Of a stretch of DNA of 64,000 bases, positions 33,655-43,450 are shown piece by piece. The DNA is from Tremella fuciformis (lineage: Eukaryota > Basidiomycota > Tremellomycetes > Tremellales > Tremellaceae). The translations under genes were made by a program, and so were the position numbers. The stretch lies in assembly GCA_032768795.1 (NCBI GenBank), contig CP136491.1, positions 3,536,501-3,600,500 on the forward strand. The letters are read 5' to 3'. Each line of letters begins with the position of its first letter. The first letter of the stretch is position 1. Under the pieces are notes generated by a model. The model ran no database searches and had not been told where the DNA came from. It was given only the letters and a program-made list of their open reading frames with translations.

Positions 33655-34870
33655 ATGACCATGAAATGGAGAGGTACTCCCTTCCCGCCGTGTCCCCCCG
33701 GCTTCGACGACCATATTTACAAAAGCATCGCTGGGGTAGACATACCCCTTCGAGTCTGGAAAGCCCAGGGGAACGTGGAGAGGGCGCCATGGGTGCTGTG
33801 GACGCACGGAGGTAATTTTCCTCCACCGATATCCTCTGACGGTACCGGAAGATTGATCGGCAGGCGGATGGATAGCTGGGAAATACACGGCTCCGAATGC
33901 CTGGGTCGTTCCCGGGTTCACATCCAGAGGATATCACGTCGTCTCTGTGGCGTACCGCTTTTTGCCCCAGGTCAAGCTTCACGACATCATCGATGACTGC
34001 AAAGATGCCTTTGAATGGTGCCGCATGAATCTGGGGCACGTACTCGGGGAAAAGGCCATTGATGTCAATCGCTACATCACCGCGGGCGACTCGGCGGGCG
34101 GCTATCTCGCCTCACAGTTGGTCTTTGAGCTCTCGCCACCTCCGTCGGCGGTGGTCCCTGTGTACGCGGTGACGGACTTGGTCAGCCAGTCTTCCAATCG
34201 CAAGAAAGTGGCGGACACTCCGGCGGAAAGCATGCCGCAGTATCACCGACCTCGCAGCGTAGAAGAGCTCGAAGCGGCTGCCAACGACCACGATCCAACA
34301 AACGCCCAGTTTTTCTGCCCGTGGGATGGCGACCTCCCTCCGGCAATCGCTATCGAGAAGACACGCGAGTTTGTAGGAGTGGCAGACTTTGAACCGACCG
34401 ACGCGCACTGGCTGCGGCTTGATCTGAACAAGTACCTCGTGTCCAAATCCTTTGATCTCATCCGATCGCTCTTCGTTCACACACAAGACCAAACCGGGCG
34501 CAGCAACGATGACAAGTTGATTGACGCCCTGAAGGAAGCTTCGCCTTACTACGAGGTTGACAGGACGAGCCTCAGGTACCCACCCACGTTTTTCATGCAC
34601 GGACAGAAAGACTCTCTTGTCAGCGTCCAGCAGGCGACGGCGATGGAGGCAAAGTTGATGGACAAGGGCATTCCGACAGGACACTGCTTTGACCCGGAGG
34701 GAGAACATTGCTATGAGATCTTCATATCGGTGAGTGTGGACAGGAAGCAAAGACAATGCGCTGAAACAAGACAGGGGCCTCATGAAGAAGACTGGGATGG
34801 ACTGATCACGCCTGCATTGGACTTTGTTGATAAATATGTCAAAGGACTCCAGGGAGTCTCCTCATGGTGA
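33655..34870 (+). CDS. Alpha/beta hydrolase (HSL-type esterase/lipase)
   Basis: Three exons encode about 365 residues. WVLWTHGGAGKYTAPNAW carries the HGG oxyanion-hole motif across the first intron. GDSAGGYLASQLV is the nucleophile elbow (GxSxG variant with Asp before Ser). FFMHGQKDSLVSVQQA supplies the acid, and HCFDPEGEHCYEIF the histidine. The last intron (GTGAGT...GACAG, about 34732-34773) leads to PHEEDWDGLITPALDFV. These belong to the hormone-sensitive-lipase-like class (alpha/beta hydrolase fold 3), which hydrolyses carboxyl esters. No signal peptide is visible, so it is probably cytosolic. The start is the ATG at 33655 with a second ATG two codons later. The substrate is unknown. Confidence 0.8.
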
Positions 34871-34954
34871 GATGTTGAAGATTGCATGAAAGCTACCCCC
34901 GCTGTACGTACTTCGGTACCTCGGCGGACTAGGTACTGTACGAAAGGGAGCATT

Positions 34955-35689
34955 TCAAATCTGCGCCAGTCCTCCATCCACAGCAAGCTCGCTGGCCGTC
35001 ATAAAGCTGCTGTCGGAAGATGCAAGGAAGGCAGCGGCCGCCCCGATCTCGGAAGGATCGGCCATCCGCTGGAGCGGATTCATGGACGCGAAGACCTTCA
35101 TGCCTTCCTCGCCCAGTGCCTCCTTGGCGAGCTCAGTGGCGGTCGGTCCGGGAGACAACACGTTGACACGGATACCGGTACCCTTCAAGTCCTCAGCAAA
35201 GGTGCGAGCCAAGTTCCGTACTGCCGCCTTGGACGCCGCGTATGCGGAGAAGGCAGGCGCGCCAGTCGTTCCCGCGCTCGAGCCCGTCAGGATGACTGAG
35301 CCACCCTCACGCATGAGAGGTAGCGCCTTTTGAACAGTAAAGATGGATCCTTTGACGTTGGTGTCGAAGATCTCGTTGATGTGTTCGACAGTGATTTTGC
35401 CCAACGGCAGCTGGCTGCCCGCGCCGGCGTTGGCAAAGACGATGTCGACGTGGCCGCGGACACTGCGTACTTCCGCAAAGAGTCGATCGAGGTCCTCAAG
35501 ATCGAACACTGAGCCCTTGACCGCCCGCGCGTTAGGACCAAGAGTTTTGAGCGCCGAGTCGAGGGTGTCTTGGCGTCTGCCGTAGATGAAGGCAAAGGCG
35601 CCTTCCTGCACGAAGCGCTGCGCCGCCGCGAGACCGATGCCGGAGGCTCCGCCGGTGATGACGGCCGTCTTACCGGTCAAGCGACTCAT
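34955..35689 (-). CDS. Short-chain dehydrogenase/reductase (classical SDR)
   Basis: This single-exon gene encodes 244 residues, a standard length for classical SDRs. The cofactor motif is TGGASGIG near residue 13, followed by YGRRQDTLD (Arg pair suggesting NADP preference), FANAGAG (NAG motif), a catalytic Ser in ILTGSSAGTTGAP, YAASK (catalytic Tyr and Lys), and the LSPGPTATEL loop. The C-terminal end SELAVDGGLAQI is typical of 3-oxoacyl-ACP-reductase-like and sugar-dehydrogenase SDRs. It is convergent with the alpha/beta hydrolase and divergent from a second SDR at 36260. It could oxidise a sugar or hydroxy acid of the cluster's pathway. Confidence 0.88.
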   Translation of the reverse strand: MSRLTGKTAVITGGASGIGLAAAQRFVQEGAFAFIYGRRQDTLDSALKTLGPNARAVKGSVFDLEDLDRLFAEVRSVRGHVDIVFANAGAGSQLPLGKITVEHINEIFDTNVKGSIFTVQKALPLMREGGSVILTGSSAGTTGAPAFSAYAASKAAVRNLARTFAEDLKGTGIRVNVLSPGPTATELAKEALGEEGMKVFASMNPLQRMADPSEIGAAAAFLASSDSSFMTASELAVDGGLAQI

Positions 35690-36259
35690 ATTGCGAGTGT
35701 GATGTCTGAGGGGAGGCCTGAAGCCTGTGAATGAGTGTCACGATTGAGCCGAGTGAGAGCAAACCCACGTCGGTACAAGTGGGATCGGAGAACAGCGTGG
35801 CTTCCGAGGTATAGAATGGACTGGTTCGACGAAGGGTGGGCTGCAGCGATCTGCGAGGCTTTATAGGGTGCCGCAGGAGCGATTACCACAGAGCACCGAC
35901 CCAGTACACTAAGCACATTGAGCACCCAGGCTCACTGTCTCGGCGAATCCCCGTCCCACCGTCATTCGCGACCCGCATCCATGCCATCAGTCTAGAGTTG
36001 CAAGGACGTCTCATACTCACCGACGGGCATCAAATGCTCACGGTTATCAGAATCATGTTCCAATGGAGACGTTCAAGCAGATGAGGCATGTTCGTTATCG
36101 GAACGGTCTCCCGGCGAAAATCCGATTCGGAGCCCTCGATTGAACCTCGTTGGTCAGCTTTCCACAATGCATTAGATGTCTCTTGTCGCCGGTTCTTCAA
36201 TGCATTCGCTGGCTTAAAATGGGCCATCATCTGTACCCTGGCGCCGCGCTGTAATCACC
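35690..36259. promoter_or_regulatory. Divergent promoter between two SDR genes
   Basis: 570 bases lie between divergent start codons. No TATA box or repeated element stands out and no coding sequence is visible. Confidence 0.45.
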
Positions 36260-37064
36260 ATGGCAAACAAAAGCGGAATAGCCCTAATTCTCGGCGCTGG
36301 TCCCAACATCGGGCAAGCAGTCGCAACACTGTTTGCAGCCAAGGGGTACAAAGTCGCCCTGGCCGCGCGTTCGGTGAAAGCTATCGCAACTTCTGCATCT
36401 CGACTAGAGATCCCATGTGATCTGGCGAGACCCAGCGACGTCGTGCAAGCTTTTGAAGCCGTGAAGAAGGCCTTTGGTGTCCCCAGCCTCGTAGTCTACA
36501 ACGGTCTGCTTCTCGCTTCTCCGCCCGTTGCGAGCTGACAGATATCAGCCAGTGCAGTCCACTTTTCCCCACCTGACGATCCGTTCGCCATCTCGTTGGC
36601 GGACTATGAGAACGACATGAATGTCAACGTCTTCAGTGCATTCGTCGCTGCTCAACAGGCCGTCGAGGGGTTCGCTACGCTCCCATCTTCGGCAGCTCGA
36701 GCTTTCATCTATACGGGCAACGTCACCAACGTCGCGGTCCTCCCGCGATTCATGTCACAAGGTGTGGGCAAGTCGGGTGCCGCGCATATGATCTGGTCTG
36801 CAGCGGAGGCTTACAAGGACCGTGGATACAAGTACGAGCTTCCCCCTCCGTCAATGATCCGCGGCATGCTGAATTGAATACAGATTCTATTATGCCGATG
36901 AGCGGAAGATCGATGGATCACCGAAGTATCGGGTGGATGGCGAAGCTCACGCAAAGCTCTATTTCGAACTCGCCCATGGAAGCTCGCAAGGTCCGTGGAT
37001 GCAGACTTTCGTCAAAGGAGAAGGGTATCGAAAATTCGATACGATCTACACGCCCCTGTCGTGA
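36260..37064 (+). CDS. SDR-family NAD(P)-binding protein, divergent
   Basis: Three exons encode about 230 residues. ALILGAGPNIGQAVATLFAA is the Rossmann glycine loop (GxxxNIG type), then VALAARSV, IPCDLARPSDVVQAF and VPSLVVYNASAVHF (replacing NAG). The middle exon gives ARAFIYTGNVTNVAVLPRFM and GVGKSGAAHMIWSAAEAY. The third exon, reached by a 51-base intron (GTACGA...ATACAG, phase 2), ends FYYADERKIDGSPKYRVDG to the stop at 37064. The usual YxxxK is not present; a GKSGAAH block occupies that place. The protein belongs to the fungal group of short SDRs related to YMR226-like proteins. Its activity cannot be inferred. Confidence 0.7.
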
Positions 37065-37369
37065 TGAACATGCAGCCTCGCCGGACCGTGAAGCACCGAG
37101 GCAGTTAGAAGGCCTATGCGATCTCAGGTAGTCATCAGCCACGAGCTCGAAAATACCCAAGTTTGCATGCCCCCAGCCTGTCGTTGATATCAAGGACACG
37201 GGGCTGGAGGAGTGTAACACGGTGGATGATATGATGTGCACTGTGATGCTGGCACTGAACCGACTTTGCTCTTGAGCGCCTCGTTTCTGCCTGTACATCC
37301 GCCCCTAGTCCCGTAAGCACGACAGAGAGGAGCCGATTAAAACTAACAAGATCCCTTCCCCGCTTCCAC

Positions 37370-37741
37370 TTAAGAGCTCTTAACAACGACCGCGAGCTTA
37401 TCGTCGCCGTCCAAGGTGGCCAGCTCGAGGATCTGACACTTCTCCTTGTCCCATACTCCGTTCTTCCAATATGTATCGCTCTTCAGGCGCGCCCACGCCT
37501 CGTCAAGCGTGTCGTAGCGGTAGAGCATGGCCGATCCGGCCATCTCACGGCCAGTCTCAGGGCGGAAGAATGCTCGACCCAAGACTTTGTCTCAGCATTG
37601 CGAAAGCTCTCTTGTTACAGACCTACGCGTTGTCCCTGCCGCTTTTGACTCGGCGCTGGCGGCTAGGTGCTCTGGTCGGACCTTGAGCCTGGCTTCGACA
37701 TTGTTGGGGTAGTCGGGAGCGTATACCAAGAAGAGAGGCAT
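37370..37741 (-). CDS. YCII-domain protein
   Basis: Two exons encode about 109 residues. Exon 1 starts MPLFLVYAPDYPNNVEARL and holds the conserved His in VRPEHLAAS. A 42-base intron (GTAGGT...CAAAG) leads to LLGRAFFRPETGREMAGSAM and DTLDEAWARLKSDTYWKNGV with the WDxEK motif. That is the YciI/YCII fold, a small dimeric alpha/beta barrel found as stand-alone proteins in bacteria and fungi and often next to catabolic enzymes. The function is not established. It is divergent from the aldolase gene at 38069. Confidence 0.8.
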
Positions 37742-38068
37742 GGCGTGTGGTATGGATGTTTAAGTGATGATGCCAGCTTTGAATCCGAATGGTTTCTCAC
37801 TAGTTAGAGTACCCTGCTTGCGGGGACTGCGGGGACTTGCGGGGACTTGGTCGGAGACGCGTTCTCCTTTCCCGTTCCCCGGCCCGACTCATTTACAGCG
37901 TCCACGTCTCGGTCCGTCCGGAGCATCTCCCGGGCCGGATGAGACCGTATAGCCAAGCAATTAACAGCGACTCGCTGTGATTCATGTCCCATTTACAGTC
38001 GCTCCCAACATGTATAGCATTTCACGAAGACCTGCTTCCGCCTAGTTGGCAACACAGTGATCAGCAAC
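37742..38068. promoter_or_regulatory. Divergent promoter, YCII protein / aldolase
   Basis: 327 bases lie between divergent starts and contain three tandem GCGGGG hexamers at 37820-37844. A CCGG-rich stretch follows at 37880-37935. Confidence 0.5.
37820..37844 (+). promoter_or_regulatory. Three tandem GCGGGG motifs (CreA/Mig1-like sites?)
   Basis: GCGGGG occurs at 37820-37825, 37829-37834 and 37839-37844 at a 9-10-base spacing. It matches the SYGGRG consensus of fungal carbon-catabolite repressors CreA/Mig1. The hexamer is degenerate and GC content is high, but the tight triplicate in a divergent promoter is notable. Confidence 0.35.
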
Positions 38069-39074
38069 ATGGCGGACGAGATCATCGCACTTGGCAAGAG
38101 GTCGGTCGTGCCCAACCTGCTCAAGCGGAAGATGGCCAGAGGGGAGCTGGCGTTCACCTACCTCACGTACTTGATCCCTCGTCATGAGATGGTGGGCTTC
38201 ACCGCGAACTGCGGGTACGATGGGCTAGTGATCGACCTGGAGCATGGCACCATCAATCTAGACGAGGCTGCATGGATGTCTTGCTCCGCTATGGCCGAGG
38301 GGTAAGTCATCGCATTGTCGGACGCAGAGGAAGGTGGAGAATGACGACAGGGTCACCCCGCTGGTCCGGGTTCCATCGGCCACGTTCGACTGGATAGGCC
38401 GGGCGCTGGAGTTTGGGGCCCAGGGAATCATTGTTCCTCAAGTCCAGACTGCTGCCGAGGCCCGAGAGGTCGTCAAACACGCCAAGTATCCGCCTTATGG
38501 CACTCGATCCATTGGCGCCGCCCTGCCGTCGCTCAAGTACGAAAATCTGCCCTTCGAGCTGACTGGACAACTTTTGAACGATGAGACGGTCACGGTGGTC
38601 ATCATCGAGACCATCCAGTCGGTGGAGAATATCAAGTGAGACACTGCACCTCCCTCTAAGTGCGAAGCAAGCAGTGGGCTGACGCTCAGCGAGATTGCAC
38701 GAGTCCCCGGGCTGGACGTACTCATGATCGGCACCCCCGACTTGCTAGGTGACATGGGTCTGGATGGGCAGCTGGAGCATCCGAAACTCGAGGCGGCTTT
38801 CGGCACCATCTGCGAGGCTGCGGCTGCTGCCAATAAAGATGGCGCCAACGTGATGGTTGGCATAGGCGGTTTGACGTGAGTCGCGCTTAATGAGCCTTGC
38901 GCTGACTTCAGTGGACGCCTTGACTTGCTGGAGAAGTACTGCAAGCTGTACCCCGTCGTGAGATACGCCACAGCGGGAGCGGACGGGGGCATGCTGCACA
39001 GCGCCATGAAGGCGCGGGCGGCTCAGACCCAGAAGGTGGCGGCTGCAGTAGCTGCCCACGCCAAGGGCAAATAG
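38069..39074 (+). CDS. HpcH/HpaI-family aldolase (first copy)
   Basis: Four exons encode about 280 residues of a TIM-barrel class II aldolase that cleaves 2-keto-3-deoxy acids to pyruvate plus an aldehyde. Visible motifs are YDGLVIDLEHG, ITPLVRV-type VTPLVRVPSATFDWIGRAL (substrate Arg), GAQGIIVPQVQTAAEA, VVIIETIQSVENI (metal Glu) and GLDVLMIGTPDLLGDMG (metal Asp). Relatives include 2,4-dihydroxyhept-2-enedioate aldolase and 2-keto-3-deoxy-L-rhamnonate aldolase. The real start is the ATG at 38069. The polyol dehydrogenase is convergent and 13 bases away. A second paralogue lies at 46161. Confidence 0.88.
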
Positions 39075-39087
39075 TCCACATATGTAC

Positions 39088-40373
39088 TCAGATGCATGAC
39101 GAAACGCTCGATACCACTGGTTTGATGACTGTCTTTCCGTCGGAATCCCGACCTCTCTGCAGGTCTTTGAAGGCCTCGACGGCCTTTTCGAGCGGGTATC
39201 GATGGGTGACCATCTTCCCAACGTCGCCTAACAGGCCTGAGCCGAGGAGCGAAAGCGCGTCGGGGTACGTGTTGGCGTACCGGAAAACACCGATCAAGTC
39301 CACTTCTCGGACCAGGCATGACTGGGTGGGGAGAAGGAGGTGTGAAGTGCCGAGACCCACGAAGACCGCCTTGCCTCCGGACCGTGCAGCCTGGTCTCAG
39401 CGATCTATTTTCGGACAGCACGCTGAGCACCCTGAGGCTGCTCACTCACCATGACAGCCATCTGCATACAGCTCTCCACACCTGTGCACTCAAAGACGGC
39501 ATCAAAGCCTTTGTCAAGGCCCTCCACCCCAGAGACCGCCTCACTCTGTCTGATGAGGTCCCAATTGGAGTGAGCAACCGCTAGCGCGTCCAGGCCGCTC
39601 GCTCGCGGACCTCTTGGCAGGCAGAAAGTCCCAGTGGCCCATCCCTGCTGCGTCGCAAAGTCCAGCTTCCCCTGCTCGATATCGACCGAGACAGTGGCTG
39701 TAGACCCACTCGCTCGTGCGAGTGCGCAGGTCAACAGACCGACGGCTCCGGCGCCCAGCACAAGTACGCGGGCACCCGGTCGTAGATTGGCTCGTCGGTA
39801 CGCGTTGATGACGACTGACAGTGGTTCGGCCAAGGCGGCGAGATCGAGATGTAACGAAGTGGGGATCTTGTAACACAAGTCCGCCGGATGAGTGATATAT
39901 TCTTGCAGAGTCCCATCCCGATGTGGGAATGTGAGAGAGGAGGCGGCAAAGCTCATCTTCTCGCAGAGGTTGTACCGACCAGACTTGCAATATCCGCACC
40001 GCCGGCATGACACGCCCACCTCGATGGCGACGCGATCACCGATTTTCAGATGCGTTTCGGTGTCTGGGCCGATCGCGGCAACGGTCCCGCACGCCTCGTG
40101 ACCCAGTACCATGGGGGCCAGGAGAGGAGAGACGCCATGGCCGTGGATGTAGTAGTGAACTGGTCTCCGTCAGCACAACTTTGCTCTTCTAGCGGACTCA
40201 CGGTCTGAGCCACAAAGACCCGTGGCGTCGATCTGAATCTGGACCTCGCCCGCTGCGGGCAAAGGGACAGCCCTCCGCTCCTGCCAGCATATCAGCGTTG
40301 CAGGAATTCGAGGCCTAATGAGCCTTACTATTCTCGTATCGAGAGCACCGTGACACACGATAGCGTTCTGCAT
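39088..40373 (-). CDS. Zinc-dependent polyol/sorbitol-type dehydrogenase (MDR)
   Basis: Four exons encode about 360 residues. After MQNAIVCHGALDTRI an in-phase intron leads to ERRAVPLPAAGEVQIQIDA. The catalytic Zn ligands lie in GLCGSD and LGHEACGTVAAIG. The structural Zn lobe is CRRCGYCKSGRYNLCEKM (CxxCxxCx7C). LVLGAGAVGLLTCALAR is the NAD(P) fold and FDAVFECTGVESCMQMAV follows. GDRVAIEVGVSCRRC and the 'GTLQEYITHPADLCYKIP' section match the sorbitol/xylitol/L-arabinitol dehydrogenase group. It would oxidise a polyol to a ketose. It is divergent from the transketolase-like gene at 40750 and convergent with the aldolase. Confidence 0.88.
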
Positions 40374-40749
40374 CCTCGGTTGGTGGCTCCTGAGTGCAGC
40401 TACCAGTGATTCCCGATTAATATCTGCTCTGTACGTCTCGACATTCCGCCCGGCATCAAAAAGTATCCGAGACGGCGAGAACTGCTGTTCGGGCCGACAG
40501 CCGATTCCCATGTCATGTCTGGCGCGGCATTTAACAGATGCAGTCTGTGGTCGCGTACTGCCATGTCCTAGTCGTTTTGGTTGCTTGCTGCAGCCCCGTT
40601 CTTCGGCCGGCCCGACTGTCGCCAAAGGCTGTCAATTAAGCGATCCGACCTCAACGTTCGGGTAACACAGGCATGTCTTTCAACTCAACTAGAATCCAGA
40701 GCTCCTAGTTTCGAGATCGTAAGATACTCGCACACCTCCCCCCATCAGT
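40374..40749. promoter_or_regulatory. Divergent promoter, polyol dehydrogenase / DAS-like
   Basis: 376 bases lie between divergent starts. It contains GGCC/CGGCC-rich sites (around 40488-40500 and 40600-40612) that could be regulator half-sites. No clear TATA box is seen. Confidence 0.4.
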
Positions 40750-43025
40750 ATGGCTCCCACCGCAGTCGCTGCCGCTCAGCCTGACGCCGAACACGGCACG
40801 GGGCTCGTGAAGAAACCTCAGGTCCCTGGCAAAGTGGGGCATACGGCGCAGGAACAGCTGGTCATTAATACCATACGATGCCTTGCTGCCGATCTCATCC
40901 AACAGGTGCGTTCAAGGGAGGACGGAATACAGCCAAGCTTTCTCTAATGCTCAGTACAAAGGTGGCCACCCCGGCACTGTCATGGGCGCGGCGCCTATCG
41001 GCATTGCCCTCTGGCGGTATCACCTGCGCTATAATCCGGCCGACCCCAATTGGTTTGGTCGTGATCGTTTTGTCCTCTCCGCGGGACACGCCTGTCTACT
41101 GCAATACCTGATGCTTCACTTTTCCGGCTACAAGCTCTGGACCATGGACGCCATCAAACAATACCACGCCCCAACCATGGACGGCATCGCCGCGGGTCAT
41201 CCCGAAATAGAGTACGACGGTATCGAGGTCACGACAGGCCCGCTCGGTCAGGGCATCGCCAACGCGGTGGGACTGGCTATTGCCGGAAAGAGTCTCGAGG
41301 GAACGTACAACAAACCCGATGTCCAGGTCATTGATGGCAAGGTGTGGTGTTTCACCGGAGACGGCTGCTTGCAGGAGGGCGTGGGCCAGGAGGCTGTTTC
41401 GCTCGCAGGCCATCTTGGACTGGACAACATGATTCTCGTATACGACAACAACTCTGTGACGATCGACGGCCCTATCACCGACTGCTTCACAGATGACACC
41501 TCGGCTAAGATGAAGGCGATGGGCTGGCATGTCATCGACGTAATGGACGGATCGAATGATGTAAGCATATGGACCGCTTGCACTTGCCGATCTCGCTAAC
41601 CCCTTCCAGCTGAACGCCGTTGTTGAGGCTTTCGACGAGGCCAAGAAGATCAAGGGCAAGTCAGTCTTTGTCAACATTCGCACTATCATTGGCTTCTCGT
41701 CCGAAATACAAGGCACTGGAAAAGCGCATGGGTCGGCCTTTGGCGATGACGGAGTCGCCTACATCAAAGAGCAGCTCGGCTTCGACCCCGCCGCGAAGTT
41801 TGTCGTGCCGCCTGCCGTCTACGATTACTTCCGAGGGTGCAAAGAGCGCGGTGCCAAACTGCAGGCTGACTGGGAGTCCAAACTCCAGCTGTACATGAAG
41901 AAGTATCCTGAAGAAGGGGCGGAGCTCCAACGGCGTATCGCAGGCAAGATCAGGCCCGACTGGGAATCGTTCCTTCCGCCAAAGGAAAAGCTCCCTAAAG
42001 CACCTGCCGGTACTCGAAACGCCAGCGGCATCGTCGTGGAGAGCCTTGTTGCCAACGACAACTCTTTCCTCGCCGGTAGTGCGGATCTGATTACCTCGAC
42101 ATTTGTGGGCTGGAAGGGGATGAAGGAGTTTCAAAACCCCAGTACCGGTCTGGGCGACTTTTCGGGTCGACAGGTCCGTTATGGTATTCGAGAGCACAGC
42201 ATGGTCGCGATCGCCAACGGCCTAGTCGCGTACAACAAGGGCACAGTCGTCCCGATCGTTGCCACCTTTTTCATGTTCTGGATCTATGCAGCTCCTGCAG
42301 CGCGCATGGGGGCTCTCATGGGATTGCCATTTGTCGGGATTGCTACCCACGATTCCCTGGGGATAGGCGAGGATGGCCCCACTCACCAACCCATCGCTCT
42401 GGCTGCCTTCTACCGGGCCTTGCCGAATATCAACTTCATCCGTTGCGCCGACGCAGAGGAGGTAATGGGTGCATGGAGCGTGGCGCTGCAGTCGACGAGC
42501 ACACCCACCCTGATCCTGCTCTCCCGTCAACCCGTGCCTCTGTTGGACGGAACAAGCCGTACGAAGATGCTCAAAGGCGGTTATGTCGTAGACGACGACG
42601 AAGGCGCCCCAGACTTTACCCTGCTCTCGACCGGTACAGAGGTCGTACGGGCTATCGAGACCGCCCAGATCATCCGCTCGTCCGGATACAAAGTCCGCGT
42701 CGTCTCCATCCCGTCGATGAGCCATTTCGACGCCCAGACCCGGGACTACCGTCGCAGTGTCATCCCGCCAGGTTCGCTCATTGTCGCGATCGAGCCTTGG
42801 TCGACAGCGCAGTGGCCACGATACGCCCATGCCGGTCTTCATATGCACTCTTTCGGTCACTCGGCCCCAGAAGATTTGCTCTTCGAGCATTTTGGCTTTG
42901 GGCCCAAGACCATGGCCGGCAAGATCCTCGCCTGGGCTGAATCGAAGAAGGGTTCGACCGGGGGCTGGGAGATGCCTGGAGTCGGAGATTATGATGAGCT
43001 GCTACTTGGGCATGCGAAACATTAG
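40750..43025 (+). CDS. Dihydroxyacetone synthase / transketolase
   Basis: Three exons encode about 725 residues. TPP-enzyme landmarks are YKGGHPGTVMGAAPIG, RFVLSAGHACLLQYLMLH, TTGPLGQGIANAVGLAIA, the TPP-Mg motif CFTGDGCLQEGVGQEAV with LVYDNNSVTIDG, GFSSEIQGTGKAHGSAFG, then in the pyrimidine domain GSADLITSTFVGWKGMKEF, RYGIREHSMVAIANGLVAY and THDSLGIGEDGPTHQP, and the C-terminal domain from VPLLDGTSRT. The enzyme transfers a two-carbon unit from a ketose phosphate. The length and the 'FGWKGMKEF' region resemble fungal dihydroxyacetone synthases. The C-terminus ...GHAKH is not a standard peroxisomal PTS1, so a cytosolic site is likely. It could process pentose phosphates coming from ribose. 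Confidence 0.85.
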
Positions 43026-43450
43026 GTAGGAAGGGGTCTTATCGATAGCATCCACGAGCCTAGTATACTCGAGTATGGCATGAGAGTCTGAGATAGAATC
43101 CGGACTATGTATCCTCAATTGCGCTGCTTACCAAGTTTCGTTGCAGGTGTGCTGGGCACGTGAAACTCAAAACTCCATGGCATGCACAAGGGCTGTCGCT
43201 CAATATGCGGCGAAGCTGGTACACGCATACCTACGCAAATGCACCGTATGGGGCTCAATTGAGATGGTAGTAATGGTGGAAAACTTGTGGTACTGGAATG
43301 AACCGCGCACGAAGTCAGGTCATCTCAATCTGATACATCTCGCCCCAACTCGGTGATTGCACCCAGCAAGTTTCGCCGCCTTTGCCTATGTATCATCACC
43401 TGATCACACCGATATCCGAGCAGGGCGCTCGTTGCTCCTTCTATCCAGCT
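43026..43450. other. Intergenic between convergent genes, no gene seen
   Basis: 425 bases contain the 3' flanks of the transketolase-like gene and of the leftward permease. I see no further feature. Confidence 0.5.
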
